Assembly (NCBI GenBank): GCA_012026715.1
Contig: VEPB01000588.1
Location: 1-8,069 of the forward strand
Reading direction: 5' to 3'
From: Methylococcaceae bacterium
GTDB taxonomy: Bacteria > Pseudomonadota > Gammaproteobacteria > Methylococcales > Methylococcaceae
Length of the DNA: 8,069 bases
Below are positions 1 to 6,429 of the stretch, piece after piece; position 1 is the first letter of the stretch, and the number at the start of each line of letters is the position of its first letter. A model generated the notes under the pieces. That model was not told the origin of the DNA. It ran no database searches and saw only the letters and a list, made by a program, of their open reading frames with translations. The translations under genes and the position numbers were made by a program.

Positions 1-2
1 AT

Positions 3-155
3 ATCCAGTCGCACTTCCTGCCCGATGGACGCCTGGGTCTCAGCGGGCTGGAATTCGAGGCTCACGGTCCCTGCAATGGCGTCGGAACCCGTTGTCGACC
101 GAGTGGGACTGGGCTGGCGCGGCGAATTGGCCGCAGCCATTCTGCAACGGATTGA
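3..155 (+). CDS. possible C-terminal end of an upstream gene (partial, weak)
   Basis: A frame open from the left edge runs to a TGA at 153-155 and gives about 50 residues. Its first 20 codons mostly end in G or C and the peptide reads like ordinary protein (FLPDGRLGLSGLEFEAHG). The later codons, which overlap the DUF692 gene by 80 bp, have poor third-position GC. If real, this is the tail of a gene preceding the DUF692 gene. It contains two cysteines seven residues apart (C-N-G-V-G-T-R-C), which is of note because DUF692/MNIO enzymes often modify cysteines of a peptide encoded next to them. No family is recognised. The frame may simply be non-coding after about position 75, or the true stop may be displaced by a frameshift. 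Confidence 0.22.
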   Translation: MQSHFLPDGRLGLSGLEFEAHGPCNGVGTRCRPSGTGLARRIGRSHSATD

Positions 156-942
156 AGCGCTGGATGTGCTGGAGGTGATCGCCGAGGACTGGATCCATGG
201 CAGCCGGCGGGAGTGCGCCGCCCTCCATTCCCTCGCCCGTCAACGGCCGCTGCTGCTGCACGGGGTGAGTCTGGGGCTGGCTTGCTGCGAACCGGTCTGC
301 CTGCGCCGGCTGGACCGCATGGCGCGGCTGGTGGATCAGGTGATGCCGGAACGGTGGTCAGAGCACCTGGCCTTCGTGCGGGCCAGCGGCATCGAAATCG
401 GCCATCTGGCCGCCCCGCCGCGCACCGAGGCCAATGTCGCCGGGACGCTGGCCAACCTTGAACGCGCGGCGCGGGTGATCGGCGCCCTGCCCTGTTTGGA
501 AAACATCGCCACCCTGATCGACCCGCCAGCCAGCACCCTGGACGAGGGCGCCTGGACAACCGTCATCGTCAAAGCATCCGGCGCCCCTATGTTGCTGGAC
601 CTCCACAACCTCTACGCCAACGCCCTCAACTTCGGCACCGAGCCGCTCGAACTGATGCAGGCCATGCCGCTGGACCGGGTGTCGCTGGTTCACCTGTCGG
701 GCGGACGCTGGATCGCGCCGCGCGGTCGCCGACCGAGACTGCTGGACGACCATCTCCACGACGTCCCTGGCGAGGTCTACGGCCTGCTGGAAACCCTGGC
801 CCTGTGGGTGCCCCAACCCCTGACCGTCATCATCGAGCGCGACGGCAATTACCCGAGCTTCGACGACTTGCTGGCCCAGGTGGCCGAGGCCCGCCAAGCC
901 CTGGCGCGGGGCCGGGCGCTCCGGCTGGAACAGGCGGCATGA
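76..942 (+). CDS. DUF692 / MNIO-family iron oxidase-like protein
   Basis: This 288-residue protein belongs to the DUF692 family (multinuclear non-heme iron-dependent oxidases, MNIO; TIM-barrel enzymes related to MbnB and TglH). Family members usually modify cysteine or other residues of ribosomally made peptides, often with a partner protein that presents the substrate. Visible family motifs, in order, are VGLGWRGEL (10-18), LLLHGVSLGL (59-68, His62), SEHLAF (95-100), LEN (141-143), LLDLHNLYANALN (173-185), HLSGG (206-210), DDHLHDVPGEV (224-234) and IERDGNYP (253-260). Length fits the family. I chose ATG76 because the family's N-terminal motif follows it closely; the in-frame ATG25 would add 17 residues without family character. 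GAGG at 57-60 is a weak, distant ribosome site. The stop overlaps the next ATG by four bases. Odd: the second His of the usual H-x-x-G-H motif is Gly210. The substrate is unknown. Confidence 0.88.
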   Translation: MASEPVVDRVGLGWRGELAAAILQRIEALDVLEVIAEDWIHGSRRECAALHSLARQRPLLLHGVSLGLACCEPVCLRRLDRMARLVDQVMPERWSEHLAFVRASGIEIGHLAAPPRTEANVAGTLANLERAARVIGALPCLENIATLIDPPASTLDEGAWTTVIVKASGAPMLLDLHNLYANALNFGTEPLELMQAMPLDRVSLVHLSGGRWIAPRGRRPRLLDDHLHDVPGEVYGLLETLALWVPQPLTVIIERDGNYPSFDDLLAQVAEARQALARGRALRLEQAA

Positions 943-1190
943 AGTCGGATTCCCTCGAAACCTTCCTGGCCCGCCTCTACACCGATCCAGCGTTGCGCTC
1001 GGCGTTTCTCGCGAACCCGGCAGCGGTAGCCATCGAGGCTGGATTGGACGAAGACGCCGCGCGCGCCCTGGAACAAATCGACTGCGACGGCCTGGAACTG
1101 GCGGCGGAGAGCTTCGCCCGCAAGCGGGCGGCCCGCCGCGCCAACCGGCGCCGTCTGCCGGCCTGGCTGAAAGGACTGCTGGGCCGATGA
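939..1190 (+). CDS. small basic helical protein, possible MNIO partner or substrate
   Basis: This 83-residue protein starts at ATG939, which overlaps the DUF692 stop (ATGA), and its own stop overlaps the channel gene in the same way. The N-terminal part (FLARLYTDPALRSAFLANP, residues 9-27, then EAGLD at 33-37) has the helical pattern L-x-x-DPxLRxxFLxxP seen in small LigA-like and Nif11-like domains; this is a resemblance only. One cysteine is present (Cys49, in IDCDG). Residues 61-78 are crowded with Arg and Lys and end in an amphipathic WLKGLLG tail that could bind nucleic acid, membrane or an acidic partner. There is no signal peptide or membrane segment. Position suggests a substrate-presenting partner of the DUF692 enzyme, or its substrate, but neither can be shown. 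An earlier in-frame start inside the DUF692 gene is unlikely given the tight coupling at 939. Confidence 0.72.
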   Translation: MKSDSLETFLARLYTDPALRSAFLANPAAVAIEAGLDEDAARALEQIDCDGLELAAESFARKRAARRANRRRLPAWLKGLLGR

Positions 1191-2308
1191 TCCTGCTCAC
1201 CGGGGAAGGCACGCTGCCCGACGCCATCGAGTCCCGGTTGCGCGCGGCCGGGGTCGAGGTCGAGCGTCCCGGCGCCCCTGCCAACGGCCGACCGCCACTG
1301 GCTGCGCGCAAGCTCGCTCGCGCCCGCGCCCTGGTGATCGCCGCCGACGACGATGCCGGCAACGTCGACCTGGCCCTGCAGGCGCGCCAACTCCACCCGA
1401 GCCTGCCCCTCGTGGTGCGGCTGTTCGACGCGACCCTGGCCTCCTATATCGCCGAGACCCTGCCGGGAGTGCCCATCCTGAGCATGTCCAAGGTCGCCGC
1501 GCCGGTCTTCGCGGCGGCGGCGCGGCAGGTTCTGGAAGCGCCGACGCCGCCACGCTCGGGCCACTCCAAGCCAGCCCGACGAAGCTTCCGCCCCGATCCG
1601 ATCCTGGTCGGCGCCCTGGCCTGCCTGTTCCTGCTGGTGTTCCCCTCGGCCCTGTACTTTTCCCACGCACTCGGATTGCGCTACGTGGATGCCCTGTATT
1701 TTGTGTGGACCACGGTGATGACCGTCGGCTACGGCGACATTTCCCTGAAAGACGCGCCGGACGGCACCAAGCTGCTGGGCATGCTGCTGATGCTGGCAGG
1801 GGCCGGCTTCATCGCCATCCTGTTCGCGCTGCTGTCGGACTGGGTGCTGAGCCGCCGGCTGGACGTCCGCAGCGGCCGCGTGCGGGAGCGCGGCAAGGAT
1901 CACGTGGTCCTCGCCGGTGCCGGCAACGTCGGCTTGCGCATCGCGGAACTCCTGGCCGACAGCGGTCGCCGCCTGGTGATCATCGAGCCCCATGCCGGCA
2001 ATCGCAACGTGGCGGCGCTGCGCAGTGCCGGCCACCATCTCGTCATCGCCGACGCCACCGACGACGCAACTTTGGATCTGGCCGGGGTCGACGCTGCCGC
2101 GCTGGTGGTGGCGGTGACCGACCAGGACGCAGCCAATCTGCAGATTGCCCTGCACGCCCGCGCCCGCGGCGTTCCGGTGATCATGCGGATGGTGTCGCCC
2201 GAACTGTCCGCCCATCTCAACCAGCGGGGCGACGCCATCGCCTTCTCACCCATCGCAGCGGCGGCCGATGCCTTCGTGCAGGCCGCGCTCTCCGAAAAAA
2301 CACCTTGA
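1187..2308 (+). CDS. two-TM potassium channel with RCK domains on both sides of the pore
   Basis: This 373-residue inner-membrane protein carries the potassium selectivity filter TVGYGD at residues 179-184. The pore lies between TM1 (about 139-160) and TM2 (about 196-218), the Ion_trans_2 layout. The C-terminal part is an RCK/TrkA-N Rossmann domain starting VVLAGAGNVGLRIAELL (240-256; nucleotide loop G244-A-G-N-V-G249), with VVAVTDQDAANLQIALHAR further on; no TrkA-C domain follows. The N-terminal 120 residues look like a second, diverged RCK: ILLTGEGTLP replaces the glycine loop, and ALVIAADDDAGNVDLALQAR matches the equivalent strand-helix of the C-terminal copy. Such channels pass K+ under control of ligands (nucleotides or ions) bound by RCK. 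Its ATG overlaps the preceding stop, and AAGGA at 1171-1175 lies 11 bases upstream. Function is confident; ligand and gating are not. Confidence 0.93.
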   Translation: MILLTGEGTLPDAIESRLRAAGVEVERPGAPANGRPPLAARKLARARALVIAADDDAGNVDLALQARQLHPSLPLVVRLFDATLASYIAETLPGVPILSMSKVAAPVFAAAARQVLEAPTPPRSGHSKPARRSFRPDPILVGALACLFLLVFPSALYFSHALGLRYVDALYFVWTTVMTVGYGDISLKDAPDGTKLLGMLLMLAGAGFIAILFALLSDWVLSRRLDVRSGRVRERGKDHVVLAGAGNVGLRIAELLADSGRRLVIIEPHAGNRNVAALRSAGHHLVIADATDDATLDLAGVDAAALVVAVTDQDAANLQIALHARARGVPVIMRMVSPELSAHLNQRGDAIAFSPIAAAADAFVQAALSEKTP

Positions 2309-2310
2309 AG

Positions 2311-2340
2311 GCCACGAGCAAGGACAATTCCTATCGTGGC
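2311..2340. terminator. inverted repeat between convergent genes, candidate bidirectional terminator
   Basis: GCCACGA (2311-2317) pairs perfectly with TCGTGGC (2334-2340). Inside the loop AGGA (2321-2324) pairs with TCCT (2329-2332) around CAAT. The structure begins two bases after the channel stop codon and fills most of the 55 bp gap between the converging channel and STAND genes. Read on the - strand, a run of six T (2295-2300) follows the stem after ten bases, further than in a classical intrinsic terminator. There is no T-run on the + side. Placement argues for termination or 3' end protection, but the form is atypical. Confidence 0.42.
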
Positions 2341-2363
2341 TGGGACCAACCTTATGGTGGAAC

Positions 2364-4745
2364 CTATAGGCAAATCGGTCCAAACAGCTGTCCACCCGCC
2401 GACGGGCGGCGCAGGACCACGGTGCCGCAGATCCGGTCGTGCAAGGTTTGCCGCCTCTCGTTGAAAAACAGCATCAGGAAACCGAGTAGCGCGCCGTAGT
2501 AGGACAGGAAACTGGCGAAATGGCGTCCCGTCGCCCGCAGAAAACCCAGCGGGTGTCCTTGCAGATCGGTGGCGAAGATGCCGGCCACTCGCATGCCCCA
2601 GGTCGCCTGGTGCCGAGAAGCGAGAAATGAGGCGTGGTAAAGCCACGGTAGCAACACCAGCGACAGCGGGAACGCCAGCCAGAAAACATCGTTTTCGACA
2701 ACGGCACAAACAGCAAAAACCGCGAACCAAGCAACGATCAGCACGACCCAATCGATCAGATGGGCCGCTGTGCGTCGCCAGAACCCCGCATAGCCCGTCC
2801 CGTGCAGTTCGATCGCGCTCGGCTGGGCGCATTCCACCGCTACGGTGTCCGTCGCTCCTGCCGCGGACTCCCGCTCGATGGCGGCACGGGCCGCCCGCTT
2901 GAAACGCTGCTCGGTATAGGGTGCCAGCAACAGATAGCCCATGAAGGCCGGCATGCCGGAAACCAGGTGAGCCATGAGCTTCAGCATGTCGGCCGGGGCC
3001 GGAAGCCAGCTCAACCTAGAGAACAACGGCACGCCGGCCAGGTCGACGGGAAAGGTACCGTCACTCAGAAAGGTATCGAGCAGATAACCTTCGAAGCGAA
3101 TCTGGCCGATGACGAAAAGCAGGAGCATCGACCCCGCCGGAAAGAAGCGCCAACGGCTGGCCAGCCAGCGCCGCTCGACTTCCGCATTCAGCCGTTCCAG
3201 GTTCTGGGCCTCGCTACTTTGATTCAGCAGTTCCATCGCCTGCGCCCAGCGGCTCGCGAGCCACCGGCGCTCCAGATCGGCCGCGGCTTCTTCCGGGTTG
3301 GGCGGCCCGACGAACTCCTTCAGAAATTCCTCCATGCTGTCGAAATACCCTTGGTACTGTTCCGCCCAGGCGGCATTGGGCCGATTGCGCACCCGCCACT
3401 CGCGGTAGCTGCGCAGAGCCGGGTCGCGCAGCAAACTGCGCGGAGCGCTCTGCCACAGCGCGGCCGCCTCGCTCAGCCGCCGGTAGCTGCGCGCGCCATC
3501 GGCCTCGGCAGCCGCCCAATCGATCAACCGAGCCCACAGTCGCATCAGGCTCTCGTGAGAGATGTCGATCCACGATTCCGCCGCAAGCGGTTCCCCGCTG
3601 GGCGGCATCAGAAACGACCGGCTCGGGTCCCGGAACACATCCAGCACCTCGGCCACTTCCGCCGGCGACGCGTCGCAAATGGCGCAACGCCTGCCCAGCC
3701 GGGTCGGCCGCCGCACCCCGCGCGGATCGTTGACCCGGTCGGTCAGCGTCTGGAAGATCCGCCTCGCCAGCGCTTGACGCCTTTCGCTAGCTAGTTCTGC
3801 ATAGGCCTCTTGGGCATGGCGATTAAGGGCATCGGCCATTCCGCCCACCGCTTCGTAATGCCGGAGATCCAGGGGTTCGCCGGCGCACCCCGTCCGTTCC
3901 CACTCGGCCCAGGTGCGGTTCAACGCGTGCTGGAGGATCGACAGCTGATCCGGGTTGTCGCCAACGTCATTGAGCAGGCGCGTCAACAGAATCGGCGAGA
4001 TGTCGCCTCCGCGAACCCCCACCGGACCGCAAATGGCCGCGCGAACCTCGTCGCGGGTGAGTCGGGGCACCAGATACTGACCCTCGTTGATGGCCTCGGC
4101 CAAACCGAGAAACTGGGCGCTCTCGCCCAGAAAATCGGACCGCATGGTCAGCACGATGTGAATCGGCACCCGGGGATGGGCCTGCGCCTCCAGCAGCAGT
4201 TTGACGAAGGCGATGGACTCCTGGCTGGGGCCCTGGACGCGGGATTCCGAACCGACCAGCGCATGAAACCGGAACAACTCCTCGAACTGATCGACCACCA
4301 CCAGCAATTGCATGCCCGCTGGCAAGCGGGCCTGCTCCACGATGTCCACCAATCCCAGGCTGCCGAGCCGGAGGGTGGATTCGATCAATTCCTGAGCGCT
4401 GAGGCCGGTCGTTCCCCAATCGTCGATCTCCTTGCGATCGAACAAGACACCAGGCTGGGCCAGGGCCGCGGCCAGATTGGCGATGGGCGCGCTACCGGGC
4501 CGAAACTGGGCCATGCGCCAAGCGGCGCCGGCCTGCGCCATGTTGCCGCGATGGAGCGCCGGTCGCAGGCCGCAGTTGACGAGGGAAGACTTGCCGCTGC
4601 CGGAGGTGCCAACGACGGCCAGAAACCGGTGAACGGCCAGCTTGCCAATCATCCGGTCGACCTGGCTCTCGCGGCCGAAGAACAAATGTTCTTCGTCGCT
4701 CCGAAACGGCCGCAGGCCGGGGAAAGGGTTGCCGACCGCACTCAT
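2364..4745 (-). CDS. nSTAND1-family NTPase with C-terminal membrane RDD domain
   Basis: This 793-residue protein opens with NPFPGLRPFRSDEEHLFFGR (6-25), the entry motif of nSTAND1 ATPases. It has a Walker A GTSGSGKSS (46-54), a Walker B-like LLVVVDQFEELF (147-158, Asp152 and Glu155/156), MRSDFLG (201-207), and the STAND helical/winged-helix region with DQLSILQHALNRTW (266-279). The later ISHESLMRLWARLIDW block is also typical. After a charged helical stretch (about 480-530, with ERRWLASRW twice), hydrophobic segments lie near 534-550 and 588-608. Then comes an RDD domain (about 652-780): FWRRTAAHLID, TM helices near 665-682, 686-705 and 743-761, and a closing LHDRICGT. STAND NTPases act as ATP-switched oligomerising sensors; this one should be held in the inner membrane. 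The usual C-terminal WD40 or TPR sensor repeats are absent. Its ATG overlaps the TIR gene stop, so the two are translated together. Confidence 0.92.
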   Translation of the reverse strand: MSAVGNPFPGLRPFRSDEEHLFFGRESQVDRMIGKLAVHRFLAVVGTSGSGKSSLVNCGLRPALHRGNMAQAGAAWRMAQFRPGSAPIANLAAALAQPGVLFDRKEIDDWGTTGLSAQELIESTLRLGSLGLVDIVEQARLPAGMQLLVVVDQFEELFRFHALVGSESRVQGPSQESIAFVKLLLEAQAHPRVPIHIVLTMRSDFLGESAQFLGLAEAINEGQYLVPRLTRDEVRAAICGPVGVRGGDISPILLTRLLNDVGDNPDQLSILQHALNRTWAEWERTGCAGEPLDLRHYEAVGGMADALNRHAQEAYAELASERRQALARRIFQTLTDRVNDPRGVRRPTRLGRRCAICDASPAEVAEVLDVFRDPSRSFLMPPSGEPLAAESWIDISHESLMRLWARLIDWAAAEADGARSYRRLSEAAALWQSAPRSLLRDPALRSYREWRVRNRPNAAWAEQYQGYFDSMEEFLKEFVGPPNPEEAAADLERRWLASRWAQAMELLNQSSEAQNLERLNAEVERRWLASRWRFFPAGSMLLLFVIGQIRFEGYLLDTFLSDGTFPVDLAGVPLFSRLSWLPAPADMLKLMAHLVSGMPAFMGYLLLAPYTEQRFKRAARAAIERESAAGATDTVAVECAQPSAIELHGTGYAGFWRRTAAHLIDWVVLIVAWFAVFAVCAVVENDVFWLAFPLSLVLLPWLYHASFLASRHQATWGMRVAGIFATDLQGHPLGFLRATGRHFASFLSYYGALLGFLMLFFNERRQTLHDRICGTVVLRRPSAGGQLFGPICL
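3150..3176 (-). repeat. second copy of an ERRWLASRW peptide repeat
   Basis: Residues 524-532 of the nSTAND1-RDD protein repeat residues 492-500 exactly (ERRWLASRW), 32 residues apart, just before the first hydrophobic segment. The two DNA copies (3246-3272 and 3150-3176) use different synonymous codons at several positions. The match is therefore conserved at protein level rather than a recent DNA duplication. It probably marks a helical linker module of unknown role. Confidence 0.6.
3246..3272 (-). repeat. first copy of an ERRWLASRW peptide repeat
   Basis: Residues 492-500 of the nSTAND1-RDD protein. This copy follows an Ala/Glu-rich helix and is separated from the second copy by a Gln/Glu/Leu-rich stretch that could form a coiled coil. 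Confidence 0.6.
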
Positions 4746-6244
4746 CGGGATGTCTCTGCGCGCAGGACTTCAATGATTTGTTGCTCGGCCAGGCTTTCCA
4801 TCGCGCCGGCGCGGCCATCGACGACCCGTTCGCCACCCAGTTCGATGACGTCGCTCTTGTCGTCGGTCCAGGGTATCGGCGCAATCCAGTGGAAGACCGT
4901 TTGCTGCCGGCGGTCGCCGCGGCGGCCCTTGGCTTTCTCGACATCACGGTCGATGCTGAGCTTCCAGGCATCCGTCCCGGCGCCGTAGTAGATGACCACC
5001 GCGTCGGACTCGGCGAGATGCTGCTCATGGGTCAAACGCACTTCTTCGGCAGTGCCTTCGAAAGCCGGCTTGCGCAGGGCGAATCCTTGGCCCTGCAGGT
5101 GCTTGCGCAGTCGCAACAACGTCTCGTCCTTGCGATCCTTGCCGTCGAAAATCACGTAAATGGTCGTGGAACCGGGCTGGGCTTCTGCGCCCGGCGCCGC
5201 CGCCGGCGGCGGCGTCAGGGCCGCTTGCACCGCGGTCTTGACCGCCTCGAGACCGGCGCTGATGACCTCCGCGCCAAATTGCACGTTGGGGTCGCGGTCG
5301 ATGGCTTCGATGAATGCCTGCTGCTGGAGGTTTTCCGACCGAGTCCCGGCCGGCAGGGAAATGATGCGCTTCATGCCGGCGGCGCGGGACCGGGCGACCG
5401 CGAGTTCGTTTTGGATCATCAGGCCCGAAAGGCCGCTCGGACCATCGGGAACGCCGCCGAGCACTCCGCCGACGAGGTGGATCGACAGGCCGCACTGCTC
5501 CAGGAGACGCGCGACTTCGGCCCGGTATTCGGTTTCATCCCGGGGCAGTTCGCGCTCGGGCAGCACCCGGTAATTGCGGGCGCGCAATTCGGCATTCAGG
5601 GCCTTCCGATCATCGCGTCGGTCGAAGCTGCATTCGGCCAGATAGACGGTGCGCTCCGCCGGCACCGCAACCGGTTGTTTCGCACCATCGCTGCCGCCCA
5701 CCGCATCCAGCGTGCGCAGCAGTTCGGCGATCTCCCCGGCGAGGTCCGCCACGGCCAGATGGAACTTGGCGCGCATCTCGGGCCCAAAGACCGGATCGAG
5801 TTCGCGCAGCTTGCTGCCCTCGCGCACGAAAAACTCGAATCCCAGGGCATCCTGCATGGGCCGGGGCAAGGGTGTCTGGTCCGCGACCGGTTCCAGGATG
5901 ACCTTGAATGCCCGCATTTTGTTCTCGATGACGAGCCCCGGCGGCTGATCGGCAATCGCGCAAAACCGATCGGCCTCGGCCCGGCACCATTCCGACTTGA
6001 GATAGCTGGGTGAAATCACCGAAACCATCAAGGCCGTTTCCGGAAACTGGGCGTAGATCTCCTCCGAGAAATCCTCATGGCCACGCAGACGCTCGTCGCG
6101 CCAGATCTTGGCCTTGCCGTAGCGCCGACCGAGAAAGGCGTCGAGGGCGCCGTGGAAACATTCGACCCAGCCACGCGCCCCCTCTTCGACCGGGCGGTTG
6201 TTGTCATGGGCATAGCTGATGAACACCTGGTTGCGGAATTTCAT
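4742..6244 (-). CDS. TIR-domain protein with two further TIR-like modules
   Basis: This 500-residue soluble protein has three modules. Residues 1-180 form a TIR domain: VFISYAHDN (7-15), IWRDERLRGHEDFSEEI (47-63), and VSVISPSYLKSEWCRAE (74-90). Glu90 sits where the catalytic glutamate of TIR NAD+-cleaving enzymes lies. Residues 198-343 form a second Rossmann-like module of the TIR/DUF4062 type (VYLAECSFD, LSIHLVGGVLGG, IQNELAVAR). A Pro/Ala linker (344-358) leads to a third module (360-495; IYVIFDGKDRKDE, ESDAVVIYYGAG). There is no signal peptide or membrane segment. Start ATG6244 is chosen because the TIR motif begins at once and GAGG lies eight bases upstream; the frame is open further upstream but encodes nothing TIR-like. 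It overlaps the downstream nSTAND1-RDD gene by ATGA. Likely role: effector or signal generator, cleaving NAD+, controlled by the STAND ATPase. NADase activity is inferred, not shown. Confidence 0.91.
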   Translation of the reverse strand: MKFRNQVFISYAHDNNRPVEEGARGWVECFHGALDAFLGRRYGKAKIWRDERLRGHEDFSEEIYAQFPETALMVSVISPSYLKSEWCRAEADRFCAIADQPPGLVIENKMRAFKVILEPVADQTPLPRPMQDALGFEFFVREGSKLRELDPVFGPEMRAKFHLAVADLAGEIAELLRTLDAVGGSDGAKQPVAVPAERTVYLAECSFDRRDDRKALNAELRARNYRVLPERELPRDETEYRAEVARLLEQCGLSIHLVGGVLGGVPDGPSGLSGLMIQNELAVARSRAAGMKRIISLPAGTRSENLQQQAFIEAIDRDPNVQFGAEVISAGLEAVKTAVQAALTPPPAAAPGAEAQPGSTTIYVIFDGKDRKDETLLRLRKHLQGQGFALRKPAFEGTAEEVRLTHEQHLAESDAVVIYYGAGTDAWKLSIDRDVEKAKGRRGDRRQQTVFHWIAPIPWTDDKSDVIELGGERVVDGRAGAMESLAEQQIIEVLRAETSR

Positions 6245-6252
6245 CCTTCGCA

Positions 6253-6256
6253 CCTC
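6253..6256 (-). promoter_or_regulatory. ribosome binding site of the TIR gene
   Basis: GAGG on the - strand lies eight bases before ATG6244. It supports this start over upstream alternatives in the same open frame, none of which adds recognisable TIR sequence. Confidence 0.55.
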
Positions 6257-6341
6257 GCGCGCATCCCATGGGTATTGGGCCAAATCGACAGGAACAGCCT
6301 TCCGACGCCGCGGTCCCCAACGCACCGGGAACCTCGCAGGA

Positions 6342-6370
6342 ATGATGCGATTCGGCCCAAACGCGGTCAA
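6342..6370 (-). promoter_or_regulatory. candidate sigma70-type promoter for the TIR-STAND operon
   Basis: On the - strand TTGACC (6365-6370) matches five of six -35 consensus bases. After a 17 bp spacer, CATCAT (6342-6347) matches four of six -10 bases. It would start transcription near 6335 and give a leader of about 90 bases before ATG6244. Spacing is ideal, but the -10 is mediocre and such matches also occur by chance. Confidence 0.33.
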
Positions 6371-6410
6371 GCCGTGGCTGAATAGGGGAATTGTCCGAAA
6401 AGTCGTCGGG

Positions 6411-6427
6411 GAATCGCCGTTTGATTC
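6411..6427. repeat. short inverted repeat
   Basis: GAATC (6411-6415) pairs with GATTC (6423-6427) over a 7-base loop. It directly precedes another hairpin at 6430-6446. The stem is short, so it could be chance; no T-run follows on either strand. Confidence 0.3.
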
Positions 6428-6429
6428 GA

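Noticed and set aside
25..75. N-terminal extension of the DUF692 protein from ATG25
   Set aside because: The extra 17 residues show no family similarity and no ribosome site precedes ATG25; the family N-terminal motif starts shortly after ATG76.
358..1362. Long - strand open frame (334 codons)
   Set aside because: Arg/Gly/Ala/Pro-rich, antisense to DUF692, no recognisable motif.
977..2215. Long - strand open frame (412 codons)
   Set aside because: Gln/His/Gly-rich composition with no domain; it is the antisense of the well-supported small protein and channel genes in high-GC DNA.
3810..4988. Long + strand open frame (392 codons)
   Set aside because: Antisense to the clear nSTAND1 ATPase motifs; no domain of its own.
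5199..5216. GCC/GGC-rich stretch considered as a repeat or regulatory element
   Set aside because: It encodes the Pro/Ala linker between the second and third modules of the TIR protein.
4778..6013. Long + strand open frame (411 codons)
   Set aside because: Antisense to the TIR gene; contains an Arg run from the reverse of the Pro/Ala linker and no recognisable fold.
2364..6244. Direct repeats or integration-site signature around the TIR-STAND pair
   Set aside because: I compared the flanks by eye and found no matching repeats, tRNA gene or integrase, so a mobile island boundary cannot be supported.
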